Source: JBKEDH01 sp047975295 (GTDB lineage: Bacteria > Bacteroidota > Bacteroidia > Flavobacteriales > Flavobacteriaceae). Taken from it: DNA of 39,091 nt. Every line of letters begins with the position of its first letter. Position 1 is the stretch's first letter. Where the stretch lies: assembly GCA_047975295.1 (NCBI GenBank), contig JBKEDH010000101.1:1-39091 (forward strand), in the 5' to 3' direction. This document shows, piece by piece, positions 8,378-17,334 of this stretch. Below the pieces are notes generated by a model. The model ran no database searches and had not been told where the DNA came from. It saw only the letters and a list, made by a program, of their open reading frames with translations. Made by a program: the position numbers and the translations under genes.

Positions 8378-9175
8378 CTACCAACTTCCACCGGCACCAC
8401 CACCCGAAAAGCCGCCTCCTCCAAAACCGCCTCCAAAACCGCCGGAACTTCCACCAAAACCACCGGAAGAATTTCCTCTACCATAGCTGCCACGTCCCAT
8501 ATTACTTAAAATAATAGTATCCCAAATATCGAAACCACCTTGTTTTGTGCCACCATGCCCACCATCTCCATTTCGTCTGTTTTTTTTCGATATGGAAATG
8601 AAGATGATTATAAAAATAACAAATAATACTATAAAAGCTTCTAAAGGAAAGCTTGGGTATTCTTGTCGTGTACCTTTATATGCACCTGTTAATACATTAA
8701 AAATGGCATCCGATCCTTTATTAAGGCCTTGGTAATAATCACCTTTTTTAAATTCGGGGATAATAATATTCCGAGTAATTTCGCCCACAATACCTGCCGT
8801 AAGTCGATCTTCGATACCATAACCGGGCGAAATCCATATTTTTCTATCATTTTTTGCCAATAAAATAAAAATACCATTATCTTCCTTGCTTTGTCCAATA
8901 CCCCATTTTTGTCCCCAACGAGGTGTTAGGAGTCCAATATTTTCGCCATTGGTCGATGTTATTATGGCAACCACAATTTGGGTTGAAGTGGTGTCGGAAT
9001 ACCGGATTAATTTGTTTTCTAAGGTCTGTTTTTCCGAAGCCGATAACAAATTGGCATAATCGTAAACACTGGTCTGCTTTCTGGGAATATTGGGAATGTT
9101 ATATTGCGCAAACGAAAGTCCAAAACAAAAAAAGACAGTAAAAATTACAACGATATTGTATTGGGTTTTATGCAT
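8378..9175 (-). CDS. TPM domain protein with glycine-rich tail (YgcG-like)
   Basis: 265 residues: signal peptide (about 1-23, ending in FGLSFA), a TPM domain (about 35-155, with VYDYANLLS, TQIVVAIITSTNG and GYGIEDRLTAGIVGEI), a membrane helix (about 174-195) and a Gly/Ser-rich tail from about residue 225 ending in GGSW. TPM domains occur in phosphatase-like and photosystem-repair proteins. The biochemical function of the bacterial YgcG group is unknown, so none is assigned. Its start overlaps the stop of the next upstream gene (TAATG), and it is the last gene of the M23-merR-lemA-TPM-TPM operon. The LemA/TPM pairing is common and suggests a shared envelope role. Confidence 0.88.
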   Translation of the reverse strand: MHKTQYNIVVIFTVFFCFGLSFAQYNIPNIPRKQTSVYDYANLLSASEKQTLENKLIRYSDTTSTQIVVAIITSTNGENIGLLTPRWGQKWGIGQSKEDNGIFILLAKNDRKIWISPGYGIEDRLTAGIVGEITRNIIIPEFKKGDYYQGLNKGSDAIFNVLTGAYKGTRQEYPSFPLEAFIVLFVIFIIIFISISKKNRRNGDGGHGGTKQGGFDIWDTIILSNMGRGSYGRGNSSGGFGGSSGGFGGGFGGGGFSGGGAGGSW

Positions 9176-9612
9176 TATCCTTTAGATATTTGGTTTGGAA
9201 GTTCGTCAATATCACCATGTTTCCATGGAAAATGTTTTTCGAGAACTTCGCCAGCTTTTAAAACGCCTTCGATAAGGCCTTGTTTAAAACGGCCTACTTT
9301 AAAATGGGCTTGTATAATGTCTTTAGTGCTGTTCCAGAAATTTTTGGGAACAATATCGTTAATGCCTTTGTCTCCATAAATGGCAAAAGTCTGGTCTAAA
9401 ACGGCTATATAGATAAGTACGCCGTTTTGAGCTTTGGTATTATCCATTTTTAAATAATGGAACACCTCTAAAGCACGATCAAAAGCATTTCCTTTGGCTG
9501 TATTTTCGATATGGATACGAATCTCGCCCGAAGTATTCCTTTCGGCGGTTCTTATAGCATTTATAATATCCTGTTCATCCTTTTCGCTAAGAAAATCTTC
9601 GACCTTTGACAT
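9175..9612 (-). CDS. TPM domain protein, short form without signal peptide
   Basis: 145 residues, almost entirely one TPM domain: FLSEKDEQDIINAI, the GEIRIHIE strand, VLIYIAVLDQTFAIYGDKGI and a C-terminal helix. No signal peptide or membrane helix is seen, so it is probably cytoplasmic, unlike its 265-residue neighbour. It lies 8 bp downstream of lemA and overlaps the next TPM gene by one base at TAATG, which indicates translational coupling. Confidence 0.87.
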   Translation of the reverse strand: MSKVEDFLSEKDEQDIINAIRTAERNTSGEIRIHIENTAKGNAFDRALEVFHYLKMDNTKAQNGVLIYIAVLDQTFAIYGDKGINDIVPKNFWNSTKDIIQAHFKVGRFKQGLIEGVLKAGEVLEKHFPWKHGDIDELPNQISKG

Positions 9613-9620
9613 GGTATGGT

Positions 9621-10217
9621 CTATTTAAAATCGAACTCAACATCAACAGGCTTTTCAGCACCGGCTTCAGCATCGAAATAGGGTTTGTCGTCAAAATTTA
9701 AAATTCCTGCCAAAAAGGAGTTTGGAAATGTTTTTACATGGACATTATAAGGCTTTATAGCTTCATTGTAGCGTGTTCTTGCTGTTTGTATGGTATTTTC
9801 GGTACTGGTCAATTCATCCTGAAGTTTAAGGAAATTCTGATTGGCCTTTAAATCGGGATACCGTTCTACGGTAACCAATAAGCTTTTTAATGCACCGCTA
9901 AGACCGCCCTGTACTTCGTTAAATTTGGCCAATTGTTCGGGTGTTACATTGTTTGGATCTATATTTATTGATGTGGCTTTTGCACGGGCCTCGATAACGC
10001 TGGTTAATGTAGAACGCTCAAAATCGGCAGCGCCTTGTACAGTTTTAACCAAATTGCCGATTAAATCGTTACGGCGTTGGTAAGATGTTTGTACGTTGCC
10101 CCAAGCTTCGCTAATATTTTCGTTTAAGGTCACGGCTGTATTGTTAAAGTTCTTGCCCCAAGAGTAAAGACCAAATACAACAATAGCCAGAATAATCCAC
10201 GGTAAAAATTTTTTCAT
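9621..10217 (-). CDS. lemA: LemA family protein
   Basis: 198 residues with an N-terminal membrane anchor (about 4-20, FLPWIILAIVVFGLYSW) and a long all-helical domain containing the LemA hallmarks AWGNVQTSYQRRNDLIGNLV, a YPDLKANQNFLKLQDEL segment and TARTRYNEAIKPYN. LemA proteins are small membrane-anchored proteins of poorly defined function, often next to TPM proteins as here. The gene is 10 bp downstream of the merR-type gene and 8 bp upstream of the short TPM gene. Confidence 0.93.
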   Translation of the reverse strand: MKKFLPWIILAIVVFGLYSWGKNFNNTAVTLNENISEAWGNVQTSYQRRNDLIGNLVKTVQGAADFERSTLTSVIEARAKATSINIDPNNVTPEQLAKFNEVQGGLSGALKSLLVTVERYPDLKANQNFLKLQDELTSTENTIQTARTRYNEAIKPYNVHVKTFPNSFLAGILNFDDKPYFDAEAGAEKPVDVEFDFK

Positions 10218-10227
10218 AATAAAAAGT

Positions 10228-10557
10228 TTAAAGGTGCTGTTTTATTTTTAAAAGTTGATTTTTTATGTTTTCTAATTTGTTGATGATTTCAAAATTGTTC
10301 AAGACCTCTTTTTTGCCTTCCTTTAAATGGATTTTTGCTCCTTCGAGCGTAAAGCCTCGTTCTTTTACCAGATGATAGATAAGTTTTAAGTTGTTAATAT
10401 CGTCGGGAGTGAATTTCCTGTTTCCCTTGGCATTCTTTTTAGGCCTTAGCACATCAAACTCACCTTCCCAAAAGCGTATTAAAGAGGTGTTAACGCCAAA
10501 AGCTTTGGCGACTTCACCAATATTGTAATAGCGTTTATCGGGCAAGTTAATATGCAT
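10228..10557 (-). CDS. MerR family transcriptional regulator, short form
   Basis: 109 residues with the MerR winged helix at about 10-80: YYNIGEVAKAFGVNTSLIRFWE, then RKFTPDDINNLKLIYHLV. The C-terminal part is a short helix rich in Lys without a Cys-type metal site or a ligand domain. The effector is unknown. It shares one base with the stop of the upstream M23 peptidase gene (TAATG), so the two are translationally coupled. This pairing of a MerR-type protein with an M23 peptidase suggests the regulator acts on envelope genes, which is inference. Confidence 0.9.
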   Translation of the reverse strand: MHINLPDKRYYNIGEVAKAFGVNTSLIRFWEGEFDVLRPKKNAKGNRKFTPDDINNLKLIYHLVKERGFTLEGAKIHLKEGKKEVLNNFEIINKLENIKNQLLKIKQHL

Positions 10558-11528
10558 TAATCTAAAGATTGGTTTTCTAACGATGCATGTTGCAGCATAT
10601 CGTTATATTCTTCGGCGGTTAAACTACCGTAGTAAAAATTAATGGGATTTATACGTTCACCATCCTTAAAAACTTCATAATGTAAATGTGGTGCTTCCGA
10701 ACGTCCTGTACTGCCCACAAAGCCAATTAAATCGCCGCGTTTTATTTTTTGGTTTTTGCGGACGTTGTACTTGTATAGATGGGCGTATAGGCTTATATAG
10801 CCAAAGCCATGGTCTATTCTAATATGGTTGCCATAGCCCGACGAGCCGTTATCGGCACGTACTACAATGCCATCGCCGGCAGCATAAATGGGTGTGCCCC
10901 GAGGAGCAGTAAAATCCATACCCCAGTGCATTTTTCGGGTTTTGTTAAATGGATCCGTACGCATACCGTAACCTGAAGCCATGCGGGTTAAATCTTCGTT
11001 TTTTACCGGTTGGATTGCAGGAATAGCAGCCAGAAGTTTTTCCTTTTCTTCGGCAAGTTTAGCAATTTCGTCAAGTGATTTTGATTGTATTACAATTTGC
11101 TTTTGCAAGATATCGATACGTTTATTACTTTCTATAATGAGCTTAGAATTGTCGAAACCTTCTAGATCTTTATATCGGTTTATACCTCCAAATCCTGCCC
11201 GGCGCTGCTCTTCTAAAATAGGGTTGGCTTCGAAATAAACACGGTATATGTTATTGTCTCTGTCGGCAATACTGGACAGTACATTTTCGGCCTGTTCCAT
11301 TTTTTTATTAAGCAATCCAAACTGAAGCTGCATATTTTGTAATTCACGTTTTAAAGCACGTTCTTTGGGCGATTCCACATACTGTCCAATTATAAAAACT
11401 GTAAAAAAACCAAAAAGTGCCGCAGCCAAAATAAACATCAATGCATATTTGATTGCATTCCTTTTCCGACGTTTTATTTTCTTGTACGAAAGTGTTTCTG
11501 GATCGTAATAATATTTTACCTTACTCAT
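10557..11528 (-). CDS. M23 family metallopeptidase, membrane-anchored
   Basis: 323 residues. A basic cytoplasmic N-terminus (KIKRRKRNAIK), one membrane helix (about 27-50), a periplasmic coiled coil (about 60-170) and a LytM/M23 domain (about 180-305). The zinc motifs are complete: His and Asp in MHWGMDF, and HLHYEV near the end of the domain. It is predicted to be an active periplasmic peptidoglycan endopeptidase. First gene of the operon, with a TATCTTTG box about 90 bp upstream. Confidence 0.93.
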   Translation of the reverse strand: MSKVKYYYDPETLSYKKIKRRKRNAIKYALMFILAAALFGFFTVFIIGQYVESPKERALKRELQNMQLQFGLLNKKMEQAENVLSSIADRDNNIYRVYFEANPILEEQRRAGFGGINRYKDLEGFDNSKLIIESNKRIDILQKQIVIQSKSLDEIAKLAEEKEKLLAAIPAIQPVKNEDLTRMASGYGMRTDPFNKTRKMHWGMDFTAPRGTPIYAAGDGIVVRADNGSSGYGNHIRIDHGFGYISLYAHLYKYNVRKNQKIKRGDLIGFVGSTGRSEAPHLHYEVFKDGERINPINFYYGSLTAEEYNDMLQHASLENQSLD

Positions 11529-11542
11529 TTACTAATTTATTC

Positions 11543-11550
11543 TATTTTTG
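11543..11550 (+). promoter_or_regulatory. -7 promoter box, candidate for alaS
   Basis: TATTTTTG matches TAnnTTTG and would give alaS a leader of about 120 nt. No small open frame or T-box-like terminator was found in that leader. Confidence 0.35.
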
Positions 11551-11615
11551 CACTTTATTATTATTGTACAATTTTGTAGCATTTTAAGTTTCAAGTAATA
11601 ATAGATAAACGAACA

Positions 11616-11623
11616 AAGATAAA
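11616..11623 (-). promoter_or_regulatory. -7 promoter box for the M23-merR-lemA-TPM operon
   Basis: On the minus strand the sequence reads TATCTTTG, matching TAnnTTTG, about 90 bp upstream of the M23 start. The -33 box is not clear. Confidence 0.4.
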
Positions 11624-11675
11624 AATTGTTTTTTCAAAATACATATTATTTAACACTATAGTAACGATTACCTTA

Positions 11676-14288
11676 ATGAAGTCACAAGAAATTCGTAATA
11701 AGTTTTTAGATTTTTTCGAAAATAAAAAGCATCTTATTGAGCCATCGGCCCCCATGGTACTTAAGGACGACCCTACTTTAATGTTTGTTAATTCGGGTAT
11801 GGCGCCGTTTAAGGAATATTTTTTGGGCAATGCCGTACCAAAAAGCAAGCGCATTGCCGATACGCAAAAATGCCTTCGTGTTTCCGGTAAACATAACGAT
11901 TTAGAGGAGGTAGGTTACGATACTTACCACCACACTCTGTTCGAAATGTTGGGCAATTGGAGTTTTGGCGATTATTTTAAAAAGGAAGCTATTGCTTGGG
12001 CTTGGGAATTGTTGACCAAAGTGTATGGCATAGACAAAAATATTTTATACGTAACGGTTTTTGAAGGTGATAAATCTGATAATTTACCTATGGATACCGA
12101 AGCTTACGATATTTGGAAACAATACATAGCCGAAGATCGCATATTAAAAGGAAATAAAAAGGATAATTTTTGGGAAATGGGAGACCAAGGTCCGTGTGGA
12201 CCTTGTAGCGAAATACACGTAGATATTCGTTCTGCAGAAGAAAAAGCCAAAGTTGCCGGCAAGGATTTGGTAAACCAAGACCACCCTCAAGTGGTGGAAA
12301 TATGGAATTTGGTATTTATGCAATATAATCGAAAGGCTAACGGAAGTTTAGAACCGCTACCCGAAAAACATATCGATACAGGAATGGGGTTCGAGCGTTT
12401 GTGTATGGTATTGCAGGGTAAACAATCTAATTACGATACCGATGTGTTTACACCAATAATCCGTGAAATCGAGACCATTACCAATAAAACATACGGCGAT
12501 AACGAACAAATAGATGTTGCTATTCGGGTTATTGCCGACCACGTACGTGCTGTGGCATTTTCCATTACCGATGGCCAATTACCAAGTAATAATGGAGCAG
12601 GTTACGTTATTAGGCGTATTTTGCGTCGTGCCGTGCGTTACGGATTTACGTTTTTAGACAAAAAAGAACCCTTTATATACAAATTGGTCGATGTACTGAG
12701 TGCAAAAATGGGAGATGCTTTTCCCGAGTTGCGAAGCCAAAAGCAGTTGGTCGAAAATGTTATAAAAGAAGAAGAACAATCGTTTTTACGTACACTCGAT
12801 CAAGGGTTAATACTTTTAAATGGTATTGTAAAAGAAACCAAAAGTAAGACCGTTTCGGGCGAAAAAGCTTTCGAACTTTACGATACTTATGGGTTTCCAA
12901 TCGATTTAACAGCACTTATTTTACAAGAAAAAGGGCTTAATCTCGATGAGGCCGGTTTTAATAAAGAATTGCAAAAACAAAAAGAACGCTCGCGGGCGGC
13001 AAGTGAAATAAGTACCGACGATTGGGTGGTTTTAAAGGACGATCCATACGAGGAATTTGTAGGGTACGATACCCTTACGGCAACGGTACGCATTACCCGA
13101 TATCGAAAAGTAGTAACCAAAAAGGATGGCGAAATGTACCAATTGGTATTTAACCTAACACCATTTTATCCCGAAGGTGGTGGTCAAGTGGGCGATCGTG
13201 GGTATTTGGAAGATCTGCATGGCGATTTGGTGTATATATTGGATACCAAAAAGGAAAATAATGTTATTATCCATTTAACTAAAAACCTGCCCAAGCATTT
13301 AAACGATAGTTTTAAAGCTGTTGTAGATGTAAATACCCGTAAAAAAACCGAATGTAATCATACTGCAACCCACCTGTTGCACCAAGCATTACGGGAAGTA
13401 TTGGGCATACACGTAGAGCAAAAAGGAAGTGCGGTACAAGTCAATGCCCTACGTTTCGATTTTTCACATTTTTCTAAAATGACCCCTGAAGAGTTACAGG
13501 ATGTCGAAAATTTTGTGAATGCAAGAATTGCCGATAAACTACCTTTGGAAGAAAAACGAAATACGCCTAAAGAAGATGCCATTGCCGATGGAGCTATGAG
13601 CTTGTTTGGCGAAAAGTATGGCGATACGGTACGTTCCATCCGTTTTGGAAAATCTATAGAACTGTGCGGTGGTACCCATGTTAGTAATACATCCGATATT
13701 TGGCATTTTAAAATCCTTTCGGAAAGTGCTGTAGCTGCCGGTGTACGCCGTATAGAAGCCATTACCAACGAGGCAACTCGAGATTATTATCTCGATAACA
13801 ATAAAGCGTATCTGGAAATGAAGGGGTTGCTTAACAATGCCCAAGAACCTGTTAAAGTGTTACAAAGTTTACAAGATGAGAATACAGCTTTAAAAAAACA
13901 GATAGAAACCTTATTGAAAGATAAGGCCAAGCATGTAAAAAACGAACTGAAAAATGAATTGACCGAAATTAACGGTGTTAGGTTTTTATCCAAAAAACTG
14001 GATTTAGATGCTTCGGGATTAAAGGATATAGCGTTCGATTTGGGCAGTCAGTTCAATAATCTGTTTTTGCTTTTTGCTGCCGAGAACGAAGGGAAAGCTC
14101 TTTTAACCTGTTATATTTCCAAAGAACTGGTAACAAGTAAAGGCTTAAATGCCGGGCAAGTAGTTCGTGAGCTTGGTAAGTTTATTCAAGGTGGTGGTGG
14201 CGGTCAGCCGTTTTTTGCAACTGCAGGTGGTAAAAATCCGGTAGGTATTGCCCAAGCGTTGGAGCAGGCGAAGACATATATTGCGTAG
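11676..14288 (+). CDS. alaS: alanine--tRNA ligase
   Basis: Class II synthetase that charges tRNA(Ala), 870 residues, normal length. N-terminal catalytic domain from SQEIRNKFLDFFENKKH through GDQGPCGPCSEIH. The editing domain carries the zinc and editing motifs HTATHLLHQ and CGGTHV, and a C-terminal C-Ala region ends in GGGGGQPFFATAGGK. All catalytic and editing elements appear intact. The stop is 7 bp before the preferred start of the GSCFA gene, so the two are probably co-transcribed. Confidence 0.97.
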   Translation: MKSQEIRNKFLDFFENKKHLIEPSAPMVLKDDPTLMFVNSGMAPFKEYFLGNAVPKSKRIADTQKCLRVSGKHNDLEEVGYDTYHHTLFEMLGNWSFGDYFKKEAIAWAWELLTKVYGIDKNILYVTVFEGDKSDNLPMDTEAYDIWKQYIAEDRILKGNKKDNFWEMGDQGPCGPCSEIHVDIRSAEEKAKVAGKDLVNQDHPQVVEIWNLVFMQYNRKANGSLEPLPEKHIDTGMGFERLCMVLQGKQSNYDTDVFTPIIREIETITNKTYGDNEQIDVAIRVIADHVRAVAFSITDGQLPSNNGAGYVIRRILRRAVRYGFTFLDKKEPFIYKLVDVLSAKMGDAFPELRSQKQLVENVIKEEEQSFLRTLDQGLILLNGIVKETKSKTVSGEKAFELYDTYGFPIDLTALILQEKGLNLDEAGFNKELQKQKERSRAASEISTDDWVVLKDDPYEEFVGYDTLTATVRITRYRKVVTKKDGEMYQLVFNLTPFYPEGGGQVGDRGYLEDLHGDLVYILDTKKENNVIIHLTKNLPKHLNDSFKAVVDVNTRKKTECNHTATHLLHQALREVLGIHVEQKGSAVQVNALRFDFSHFSKMTPEELQDVENFVNARIADKLPLEEKRNTPKEDAIADGAMSLFGEKYGDTVRSIRFGKSIELCGGTHVSNTSDIWHFKILSESAVAAGVRRIEAITNEATRDYYLDNNKAYLEMKGLLNNAQEPVKVLQSLQDENTALKKQIETLLKDKAKHVKNELKNELTEINGVRFLSKKLDLDASGLKDIAFDLGSQFNNLFLLFAAENEGKALLTCYISKELVTSKGLNAGQVVRELGKFIQGGGGGQPFFATAGGKNPVGIAQALEQAKTYIA

Positions 14289-14295
14289 TTTAAAA

Positions 14296-15261
14296 ATGAA
14301 ACTTCAAACACGAATACCCATAATAAAACAGTCTGATAATACCATTTGTTATCATTCAAATTTATTGTTAATGGGATCTTGTTTTGTGGAAAATATTGGT
14401 GAAAAGCTATCCTATTTCAAATTTAAAAATCTGCAAAATCCATTTGGGGTACTGTTTAACCCTAATGCTATCGAAACCTTAGTTGATAAAGCTATCAATA
14501 AGATTGGATATACCGAAAACGATGTATTTTTTTATAACGAACAATGGCATTGTTTTGATGCGCATTCTAAATTAAGCAATACTTCAAAAGAAGCATTGCT
14601 TAAAACCTTAAACAAGAGTGTAGCGGCCACCCGAATACAGATAGAAACTGCTACCCATGTAGTTATTACCTTGGGTACTGCTTGGGTGTACAGACATAAA
14701 GCAACAGAAAATAGTGTGGCAAACTGCCATAAAATACCGCAAAAGGAGTTTAATAAAGAGCTTCTTTCGGTTAATGAAATAGCCAAAAGTCTAATACATA
14801 TTACATCGAAAATTAGACATGTTAACCCCAATGTCCAACTTATATTTACGGTGTCGCCGGTACGCCATTTAAAAGATGGATCTATTGAAAACACCAGAAG
14901 CAAGGCTCATTTAATTACAGCAATCCATCAAATTGTAAATCAAACTTCATTAGTCAAAAATAGTCAACTACATTATTTTCCTTCCTATGAAATTATGATG
15001 GACGAGCTACGCGATTACCGTTTTTATACCGAGGATATGCTCCATCCCAATAAAACTGCCATCAATTATATTTGGGAAGTATTTAATACGGTTTGGATAA
15101 ACGATAAATCTTTGCCTATTATGGCGTTGGTCGATACAGTTCAAAAAGGACTTTTGCATAAACCGTTCAACCCCGAAAGTAGGGCACATTTAAAGTTTCT
15201 TCAAAATTTGGAAGAAAAAAAGCAGCAGCTCCAAAAGCAGTTTGCACATATTACGTTTTAA
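14296..15261 (+). CDS. GSCFA domain protein
   Basis: The frame is open from 14248 inside alaS, but the ATG at 14296 (MKLQTRIPIIKQ) starts just after the alaS stop and gives 321 residues, so it is preferred. The family motif LLMGSCFVENIGEKL appears near residue 25, followed by VITLGTAWVY, FTVSPVRHLKDG and YFPSYEIMMDELRDYRFY. GSCFA proteins belong to the SGNH/GDSL-like hydrolase superfamily. The Ser of GSCF and the DMLHPN block near the C-terminus fit nucleophile and Asp/His positions. The substrate is unknown. A strong terminator follows. Confidence 0.9.
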   Translation: MKLQTRIPIIKQSDNTICYHSNLLLMGSCFVENIGEKLSYFKFKNLQNPFGVLFNPNAIETLVDKAINKIGYTENDVFFYNEQWHCFDAHSKLSNTSKEALLKTLNKSVAATRIQIETATHVVITLGTAWVYRHKATENSVANCHKIPQKEFNKELLSVNEIAKSLIHITSKIRHVNPNVQLIFTVSPVRHLKDGSIENTRSKAHLITAIHQIVNQTSLVKNSQLHYFPSYEIMMDELRDYRFYTEDMLHPNKTAINYIWEVFNTVWINDKSLPIMALVDTVQKGLLHKPFNPESRAHLKFLQNLEEKKQQLQKQFAHITF

Positions 15262-15346
15262 TAACCTGTTTTTAATATTGGCTTAATTTTAAAAAAACGA
15301 AATCGAATTACATTTGTCCTGTTTAGAAAGGTTTAGTTTTAGTTGT

Positions 15347-15392
15347 AACATTAGTTTGGGCTTCATATGTCGAAGAAAACTAATGTTTTTTG
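15347..15392 (+). terminator. intrinsic terminator after the alaS-GSCFA unit
   Basis: 11-bp arms AACATTAGTTT (15347-15357) and AAACTAATGTT (15377-15387), with a further CTTC/GAAG pairing inside, followed by a T-rich tail. Confidence 0.8.
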
Positions 15393-15427
15393 TTTACGCA
15401 TTTTACAAAATATTTCTAAATTAGTGC

Positions 15428-16042
15428 ATGCGAAAAATTCTATTTGGAGTGGTTATAACATTGGCGGTTTTATTAATTTATAAATCCTGCGAAAGTAATC
15501 AACAAGATAAGACCGTAGTTAAGGAAAGTACTGCACTTATACAGGAACAGATTAAAAACGTGGGTAAATTGGTTGTTACCGAAGGGCATTTTAGCCAAGT
15601 GTTTAATTATAAAAATTCGAAAGAAATTTTTGGAGCATATTTTCAATCTGAAAAAAAAGCATTGGTTGTTGTTAACGCAGATGTAAGCGTGGCCTACGAT
15701 TTAAGTAAGATTGAATTTAAGATAGACGAAGCCAATAAAACCCTTGTTGTCTTAAATATTCCTAAGGAAGAAATAAGTATAAGTCCCGATTTAGAATATT
15801 ACGATATACAATCCGGGTTTTTTAACACGTTTGAAGCTAATGATTACAACCATATTAAAGAAACGGTAAACAAACTCTTGGAACGGAAAATAGAAGCATC
15901 CGATTTAAAAAAGAATGCTGAAAACCGATTAATAAGCGAACTTTCAAAATTTTATATTCTTACCAATTCGTTGGGCTGGACCTTGCAGTATAACGGTACA
16001 ACCATTACCGAAGAGACAGAATTTCAAAATATTAAACCGTAG
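15428..16042 (+). CDS. DUF4230 domain protein, membrane-anchored
   Basis: 204 residues with an N-terminal hydrophobic helix (about 4-20) and a periplasmic domain matching the DUF4230 pattern: VGKLVVTEGHFSQVF, then VVVNADVSVAYDLSKIEF and a late helix KNAENRLISELSKFY. The function of DUF4230 is unknown; no catalytic motif is visible. The ATG is preceded by an A/T-rich stretch, TAAATTAG, that is one base off the -7 consensus. The enoyl-CoA hydratase-like gene starts 31 bp downstream. Confidence 0.85.
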   Translation: MRKILFGVVITLAVLLIYKSCESNQQDKTVVKESTALIQEQIKNVGKLVVTEGHFSQVFNYKNSKEIFGAYFQSEKKALVVVNADVSVAYDLSKIEFKIDEANKTLVVLNIPKEEISISPDLEYYDIQSGFFNTFEANDYNHIKETVNKLLERKIEASDLKKNAENRLISELSKFYILTNSLGWTLQYNGTTITEETEFQNIKP

Positions 16043-16073
16043 ATTTGTATATTCATCATTTAAAAAGTCATTT

Positions 16074-16826
16074 ATGGAGCAAGCGTATGTAACACTAAAG
16101 GTAGCAGATAAAATAGGATATATTGAGTTTTTTACGCCCAATCACAACGCTATGCCGTCCAATATTTTGAAAAAGTTAGAAGAAACCATTAATGGTGCGG
16201 CGCAAAACGATGCCATTGCCGTTATTGTTTTAAAAAGTGGGGGAGATAGGACTTTTTGTGCCGGAGCCAGTTTGAATGAGTTGATAACTATTAAAGATGA
16301 AAAAGCCGGAGCATTATTTTTTTCCGGTTTTGCAAACGTAATTAACACTATGCGCAAATGCCCCAAACTTATTATAGGCAGAGTACAAGGTAAGGCTGTT
16401 GGAGGAGGTGTAGGTCTGGCTGCTGCCACCGATTATTGTTTGGCTACCCAACATGCATCGATTAAATTAAGTGAATTGAGCATAGGTATTGGCCCTTTTG
16501 TTATCGAGCCTGCCGTAACTAGAAAAATAGGGCTTTCGGCTATGTCGCAACTTACCATAAATGCCGAAATATTCTACACCGCAAATTGGGCAAAGGACAA
16601 TGGGCTTTTTACTGAGGTTTTCGATACAGCCACAGATTTGGATGAAGCTGTAAATCAACTCGCTGTAAGGTTAAGCACTTATAGCCCAGAAGCCATAAAA
16701 CACATAAAAACCGTATTTTGGGAAAATACCCAACATTGGGACGAATTATTGAAAAAAAGAGCCCAAATTAGCGGTAAATTGGTTTTAAGCACGTTTACAA
16801 AAAATATTCTTAACCGTTTTAAGTAG
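16074..16826 (+). CDS. enoyl-CoA hydratase/isomerase family protein
   Basis: 250 residues of the crotonase fold. Oxyanion-hole segments are visible as DRTFCAGASLNEL (near 58-70) and GKAVGGGVGLAAATDY (near 103-118). The active-site region reads LSELSIGIGPFVIEPAV, which differs from the usual EVxLGxxPG pattern. That makes a strict enoyl-CoA hydratase assignment uncertain; methylglutaconyl-CoA hydratase-like enzymes of Flavobacteriia look similar. A role in fatty-acid or branched-chain amino-acid breakdown is likely. It follows the DUF4230 gene by 31 bp, which gives no functional clue. Confidence 0.85.
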   Translation: MEQAYVTLKVADKIGYIEFFTPNHNAMPSNILKKLEETINGAAQNDAIAVIVLKSGGDRTFCAGASLNELITIKDEKAGALFFSGFANVINTMRKCPKLIIGRVQGKAVGGGVGLAAATDYCLATQHASIKLSELSIGIGPFVIEPAVTRKIGLSAMSQLTINAEIFYTANWAKDNGLFTEVFDTATDLDEAVNQLAVRLSTYSPEAIKHIKTVFWENTQHWDELLKKRAQISGKLVLSTFTKNILNRFK

Positions 16827-17078
16827 GCTGTGTAAATTTTTGAGTGCGAAGCCCAAGTAATATTAATTGTACACAACTTTAGTACACAATAAAAAAATCT
16901 CTTTATCGGTTTATTAAAGATAGCTTACGTTTTTTTGCCGCATACCATGGCACACAATACGAAATGGTTTGCCTGCCTATTAAAATCTGTCATAATATTT
17001 TTGTGGCCGAAATAATCTGTTTTTATAACCTGATTAATAGGATTTTAATCTATTAGTAAACAAATTTATATATACTAA
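16827..17078. other. intergenic stretch, no gene seen
   Basis: Together with the MITE copy that follows it, this makes a 502-bp gap before the aldose epimerase gene. I see no plausible open frame, RNA gene or clear terminator here. Confidence 0.5.
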
Positions 17079-17237
17079 GCGCCTGTTTAAATTTGTATGA
17101 TAGACTTTTTGTAAAGTTTATTTTTGATGCCGAATGGGGCAAAATAGAAGGTAATAGCTGTACTACTTGATGAAATTTTAGAAATTATGCACAAAAAGAG
17201 ATATAGAAAAACAATTGATATGAATTTAAACAGGCTC
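17079..17237. mobile_element. MITE-like element A, copy 2 (159 bp, inverted relative to copy 1)
   Basis: Starts GCGCCTGTTTAAATTT and ends with AATTTAAACAGGCTC; its reverse complement aligns along its whole length with 2817-2976. The left end has GCG where the consensus has GAG. Flanks are TAA on the left and TTA on the right, so the target duplication is imperfect, either from drift or from a rearrangement. Confidence 0.85.
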
Positions 17238-17334
17238 TTAGTATTCGTTTAGAATATTTTACTTATTTTTATTGAATAATTGTTTAAAAGACACTTATTT
17301 TAAGTATAGATAAAATTATTGATTAAGATTGGAT

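Noticed and set aside
11551..11675. Leader peptide or T-box control before alaS
   Set aside because: No ATG-led short frame rich in Ala codons and no terminator/antiterminator pair is present.
14248..14295. Upstream start for the GSCFA gene overlapping alaS
   Set aside because: The extra 16 residues are out-of-frame alaS sequence; the ATG at 14296 just after the alaS stop fits better.
17079..17237. Possible short coding frame inside MITE A (LLDEILEIMHKKRYRK-like reading)
   Set aside because: It has no conserved start, the other copy carries in-frame stops, and the frame is not kept; it may be a trace of a parent transposon but is not a gene.
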